Source: AWTP1-13 sp044868325
Lineage (GTDB): Bacteria; Pseudomonadota; Alphaproteobacteria; Rhizobiales; Hyphomicrobiaceae
Direction: 5' to 3'
DNA length: 7,873 bases
Assembly (NCBI GenBank): GCA_044868325.1
Contig: JBIOWI010000296.1
Location: 1-7,873 of the forward strand
Below, one piece after another: positions 5,858-7,873 of this stretch (its first letter is position 1; each line of letters begins with the position of its first letter). Made by a program: the position numbers and the translations under genes. The notes under the pieces are model-generated. The model did not search any database, was not told where the DNA came from, and saw only the letters and a program-made list of their open reading frames with translations.

Positions 5858-6793
5858 CGTTTCACTCCCGGGAGATGCTTGATTGATTGGGAACGGGTCA
5901 GACCCCTCGCCACGACGGTTGTGAGATGCACGTAGGTCTGGTGCGAGGGGTCTGACCCCTTCTCCACGATTGTGGGTCGCACCCACGTGGGGCGCGAGGG
6001 GTCTGACCCCTGGTTCCGCCCAGATGCGGCCGTTGCCGAGCGGCGACCTACCCGCCCCGGCGGGGCCGCGGCCGTTCGCCTGCGCGCCGCCGCCCAGATA
6101 AGCGCGCCGCACGGCCGGATCGTCTCTGAGGTCGGCCGCGGCGCCCTCGCCGACGATGCGGCCGTTCTCCAGGAGATAGCCGCGGTCGGCGATGGCGAGC
6201 GCAGCCCGCGCGTTCTGCTCCACCAGCAGCACCCCCACGCCCATCTCCTTGATGCGCCCGAGCGCCTGGAACAGCTCGCTGCAGACCAGCGGTGCCAGCC
6301 CCAGCGACGGCTCGTCGAGCAGCAGGATCGTGGGATCGGACATCAGCGCCCGCCCGATCGCCACCATCTGCCGCTCGCCGCCGCTCATGGTGCTGGTGAG
6401 CTGGCCCATGCGCTCGGCGAGACGGGGGAAGAGTATAACCACCCGCTTGAGGTTCTCGCCGACCTTCGCCCGGGCGCGCGGGGTGAAGGCGCCGAGCTGC
6501 AGGTTGTCGTGCACCGATAGGTCCGGAAAGATGCCCCGGTCCTCGGGCACCAGCGCAAGCCCCACCGCCACCAGCTGGTGCGGCGCCAGCCGGGTCAGGT
6601 CCACCTCCCCCAGCGACATCCGCGCTCCCGGCAGGTGCGGGACCAGCCCGCCAAGGGCCTTGAGGCACGACGACTTGCCGGCGCCGTTGGCGCCCAGCAT
6701 CACCACGATCTCCCCCCGGCCGACGCTCAACGCGACGCCGTGGATGGCGAGATGCTTGCCGTAGCTGACCGACAGTTGCGAGACTTCGAGCAT
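4406..6793 (-). CDS. livF: LivF-type ABC ATPase, frame open into the dehydrogenase
   Basis: Residues 1-237 (6793 down to 6083) are a complete LivF-type ATPase, the subunit that powers uptake of branched-chain amino acids or related compounds. Walker A is GANGAGKS (34-41), the LivF-style region VPEDRGIFP is at 82-90, the signature MSGGERQ at 136-142, and Walker B ILLLDEP (156-162) with Asp160 and Glu161. VEQNA (191-195) sits where other ABC proteins carry the H-loop, and the family end AVRRAYLGG is at 227-235. A normal LivF stops here. Instead the frame runs 75 more codons and then through the dehydrogenase, 795 residues in all. ATG at 6793 is preferred because it begins MLEVSQLSVSYG; ATGs at 6799 and 6817 and a GTG at 6871 are in frame. 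It does not look like UrtE. No permease or LivG gene is in the window. Confidence 0.75.
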   Translation of the reverse strand: MLEVSQLSVSYGKHLAIHGVALSVGRGEIVVMLGANGAGKSSCLKALGGLVPHLPGARMSLGEVDLTRLAPHQLVAVGLALVPEDRGIFPDLSVHDNLQLGAFTPRARAKVGENLKRVVILFPRLAERMGQLTSTMSGGERQMVAIGRALMSDPTILLLDEPSLGLAPLVCSELFQALGRIKEMGVGVLLVEQNARAALAIADRGYLLENGRIVGEGAAADLRDDPAVRRAYLGGGAQANGRGPAGAGRSPLGNGRIWAEPGVRPLAPHVGATHNRGEGVRPLAPDLRASHNRRGEGSDPFPINQASPGSETMIAVDLMIDNADVKASGNATFERLNPMTGEVAARAAASSADDAVRAADAAAAAFPAWSEMAPAARRALLNKAADLIEAAGAKFAPVMGAETGSTAMWAGFNCMLAAGMVREAAAMTTQIAGEIIPSNVPGSLAMGYRQPVGVVAGIAPWNAPVILGVRALAMPLACGNTVVLKASEMCPGTHRLIGTLFREAGFPPGVVNVVTNAPKDAGAVVEALIAHPAVRRVNFTGSSRVGKIIARKCAEYLKPVLLELGGKSPLVVLDDADLDEAVNAAAFGAFANQGQICMSTERIVVDEKVADDFVARFAAKAKSLSVGDPREGKAILGSVVDHAAAERVTQLVLDAVAKGARLVAGGTISGTLIGAHVLDHVAPDMRIYEEESFGPVTTVVRAKDTDDAVRIANDTPYGLSSAVFSRDVTRAFAVARRLETGICHINGPTVHDEAQMPFGGVKDSGYGRFGGKAAINEFTELRWITIQSGHRHYPF
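5858..6082 (-). other. In-frame linker made of repeats
   Basis: These 75 codons join the ATPase to the dehydrogenase without a stop. The translation is Gly/Arg/Pro-rich and repeats itself: GEGVRPLAP occurs once and GVRPLAP twice, with ATHNRGEG and ASHNRRGEG after them, because the DNA is a repeat. It has no domain character and is probably either untranslated spacer or a disordered linker. A TAG in a neighbouring frame (6048-6050) would end the ATPase at 248 residues if one base were missing from this sequence, so a lost stop codon, old or artefactual, is possible. Confidence 0.7.
5895..6010. repeat. Cluster of three GGGTCAGACCC repeats
   Basis: The 11-mer occurs at 5895-5905 and, in reverse, at 5948-5958 and 5999-6009. 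The first two extend to perfect 16-base arms, GGGTCAGACCCCTCGC (5895-5910) and its complement (5943-5958), 32 bases apart. The segments 5910-5959 and 5966-6010 are similar to each other (both start CCACGA and end GCGAGGGGTCTGACCCC), so the array looks like two diverged tandem units of about 50 bases. The second unit has an inner palindrome, GTGGGT-CGC-ACCCAC. Palindromes of this kind resemble REP elements moved by REP-associated tyrosine transposases; none is encoded here. Confidence 0.8.
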
Positions 6794-6901
6794 TCCCATC
6801 CCCGGAGAACGCCCCATTTGCGCGGGGCTATTGGCCGGCCTGGGCCGTTGCCTGCGCGCAGACACCTCCACGGGTGCAGCCTTTCACGTTCCCGAGACTA
6901 C

Positions 6902-6930
6902 ACATCACAGCGGCTGACGCCCCGGTCAAC
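6902..6930 (-). promoter_or_regulatory. Weak candidate promoter for the LivF-type gene
   Basis: On the minus strand GTTGAC (6925-6930) is followed after 17 bases by TGATGT (6902-6907). The -35 element is good and the -10 poor. The leader would be about 100 bases long. It is the best candidate I see for the leftward transcript. Confidence 0.3.
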
Positions 6931-7099
6931 CCCTCGCGGGGTGCACAATGAAACGGCAGACCGCCATCGGTTAGAATGCCCGAAAAGTACGCAATTGCCC
7001 ATACGCAGGGCATCGACGCTACGGCGCCTCGATCTGCGGCATCGGCACCTATCCCAAAACGCCTTTCCTGTCCGTCTCCTCCGCGGCCCGCCGGCCGCG

Positions 7100-7115
7100 T
7101 GGCATGCCGATTGCT
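7100..7115 (+). promoter_or_regulatory. Sigma-54 (-24/-12) promoter of urtA
   Basis: TGGCAT (7100-7105), five bases, then TTGCT (7111-7115) match the sigma-54 form TGGCAC-N5-TTGCW at all but one position. The invariant GG and GC are exactly spaced. The predicted start is near 7126, 49 bases before the urtA ATG. Urea transport genes are commonly switched on by NtrC and sigma-54 when nitrogen is short, so the site fits the gene. Confidence 0.75.
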
Positions 7116-7174
7116 GTTGACCGCCGGGGCACTGGTGCACCCGCAATTGCTAGCCATCGAAGGTGGTGTCACTC

Positions 7175-7873
7175 ATGACTCGCAATTTCCTTAGAACTGC
7201 GGCGGGAGCCCTCGCGCTCGCCGCGGTCTCGCTCGCCGGGCAGCCCGCCCAGGCGCAGGAGACCGTCAAAGTCGGCATTCTGCATTCGCTCTCGGGCACG
7301 ATGGCCATCAGCGAGACCACGCTGAAGGACGTGATGCTGATGCTGATCGAGGACCAGAACAAGAAGGGCGGCCTCCTCGGCAAGAAGCTGGAGCCCGTGG
7401 TGGTCGATCCGGCCTCCAACTGGCCGCTGTTTGCCGAGAAGGCGCGCGAGCTGATCGCCAAGCACAAGGTCGCAGCCACCTTCGGCTGCTGGACCTCGGT
7501 GTCGCGCAAGTCCGTGCTGCCCGTTTTCAAGGAGCTGAACTCGGTCCTGTTCTATCCCGTCCAGTACGAGGGCGAGGAGAGCGAGCGCAACGTGTTCTAC
7601 ACCGGCGCCGCTCCCAACCAGCAGGCCATCCCGGCCGTCGACTACCTCGAGAAGGAGGAGAAGGTCGTGCGCTGGGTGCTGGCGGGCACCGACTACGTCT
7701 ACCCGCGCACCACCAACCGCATCCTCGAGGCCTATCTGAAGGCGAAGGGAGTCGGCGCCGGCGACATCTCGATCAACTACACGCCATTCGGCCATTCCGA
7801 TTGGCAGACGCGGGTGAAGGCGATCAAGACGTTCGGCTCGCAAGGCCGCAAGACGGCGGTGGTGTCGACCATC
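7175..7873 (+). CDS. urtA: Urea ABC transporter substrate-binding protein UrtA (partial)
   Basis: The first 233 residues are present and the gene runs off the window; UrtA is usually somewhat over 400 residues, so roughly half is seen. Residues 1-27 are a signal peptide (MTRNFLRTAAG, a hydrophobic core, cut after AQA), so the mature protein is periplasmic, where it binds urea and delivers it to the UrtBC permease. The type I binding fold begins with VKVGILHSLSGTMAISE. The urea-specific character is strong: ASNWPLFAEKA, FGCWTSVSRKSVLP, LFYPVQYEGEE, NVFYTGAAPNQQ and GTDYVYPRTTN are all UrtA hallmarks that separate it from LivJ-type proteins. The ATG at 7175 follows AGGTGG eight bases upstream. 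The sigma-54 site upstream suggests nitrogen control. urtBCDE would be expected further right. Confidence 0.95.
   Translation, partial: MTRNFLRTAAGALALAAVSLAGQPAQAQETVKVGILHSLSGTMAISETTLKDVMLMLIEDQNKKGGLLGKKLEPVVVDPASNWPLFAEKARELIAKHKVAATFGCWTSVSRKSVLPVFKELNSVLFYPVQYEGEESERNVFYTGAAPNQQAIPAVDYLEKEEKVVRWVLAGTDYVYPRTTNRILEAYLKAKGVGAGDISINYTPFGHSDWQTRVKAIKTFGSQGRKTAVVSTI

Larger units (their letters stand above)
6794..7174. other. Divergent regulatory region between livF-type gene and urtA
   Basis: These 381 bases lie between two genes that point away from each other, and no reading frame in them has family character. They hold the sigma-54 site of urtA at 7100-7115 and a weak promoter for the leftward gene at 6902-6930. 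A small hairpin ACCCC-TCGC-GGGGT is at 6929-6942. Two copies of the palindrome GCAATTGC (6991-6998, 7143-7150) and one GGTGCACC (7134-7141) are also present. A half-site GGGTGCA, as in NtrC boxes, appears near 6940, but I cannot find a full NtrC box. Confidence 0.6.

Noticed and set aside
5895..6010. CRISPR array
   Set aside because: The repeats are only 11-16 bases, change orientation and are too few; the spacers resemble each other; no cas gene is present.
6083..6793. UrtE, the urea transporter ATPase
   Set aside because: The protein has LivF-type features throughout (VPEDRGIFP, VEQNA, AYLGG end) and lies divergent to urtA, not at the end of a urt operon.

Overview
The window comes from a high-GC bacterium, most likely an alphaproteobacterium. 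The pointers are the high GC content, a DUF2852 membrane protein, promoters of the CTTGAC-N17-CTATAT kind, and GC-rich palindromic intergenic repeats. This is a family-level judgement and no species is named. Five proteins on the minus strand are readable (one of them an ATPase and aldehyde dehydrogenase sharing an open frame), and one partial gene runs rightwards off the end.

Layout, left to right. Bases 16-71 form a long imperfect inverted repeat. Bases 114-815 (minus) encode a secreted alpha/beta hydrolase-like protein, with a candidate promoter in the 108-base gap before it. Bases 924-1706 (minus, GTG start) encode a cytoplasmic alpha/beta hydrolase with a full Ser-Asp-His set. Bases 1750-1860 hold a GC-rich palindromic repeat. 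Bases 1956-3257 (minus) encode a luciferase-like flavin-dependent monooxygenase. Bases 3363-3387 form a perfect 11-bp hairpin made of two GGGTCAGACCC repeats. Bases 3393-3923 (minus) encode a DUF2852 membrane protein with a good sigma-70 promoter and an operator-like inverted repeat at its start site. Bases 3924-4405 hold no gene but two strong hairpins.

Bases 4406-5857 (minus) encode an aldehyde dehydrogenase of the salicylaldehyde/vanillin type. Upstream, from 6793, is a LivF-type ABC ATPase. There is no stop codon between them: the ATPase frame continues through a 75-codon linker built largely from three GGGTCAGACCC repeats and into the dehydrogenase. Bases 6794-7174 are a divergent regulatory region with a near-consensus sigma-54 promoter. 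From 7175 rightwards is urtA, the urea ABC transporter binding protein, cut by the window edge.

Working together: the monooxygenase, hydrolase and aldehyde dehydrogenase could form a short catabolic route (oxygenation, ester or ring hydrolysis, aldehyde oxidation), but the substrate cannot be read from sequence. UrtA, driven by sigma-54, fits a nitrogen-limitation response. The LivF-type ATPase sits next to urtA but points the other way and does not look like UrtE. I found no plainly new defence or mobile system. The most unusual items are the repeat-built open frame joining an ABC ATPase to a dehydrogenase, and the repeat family behind it.
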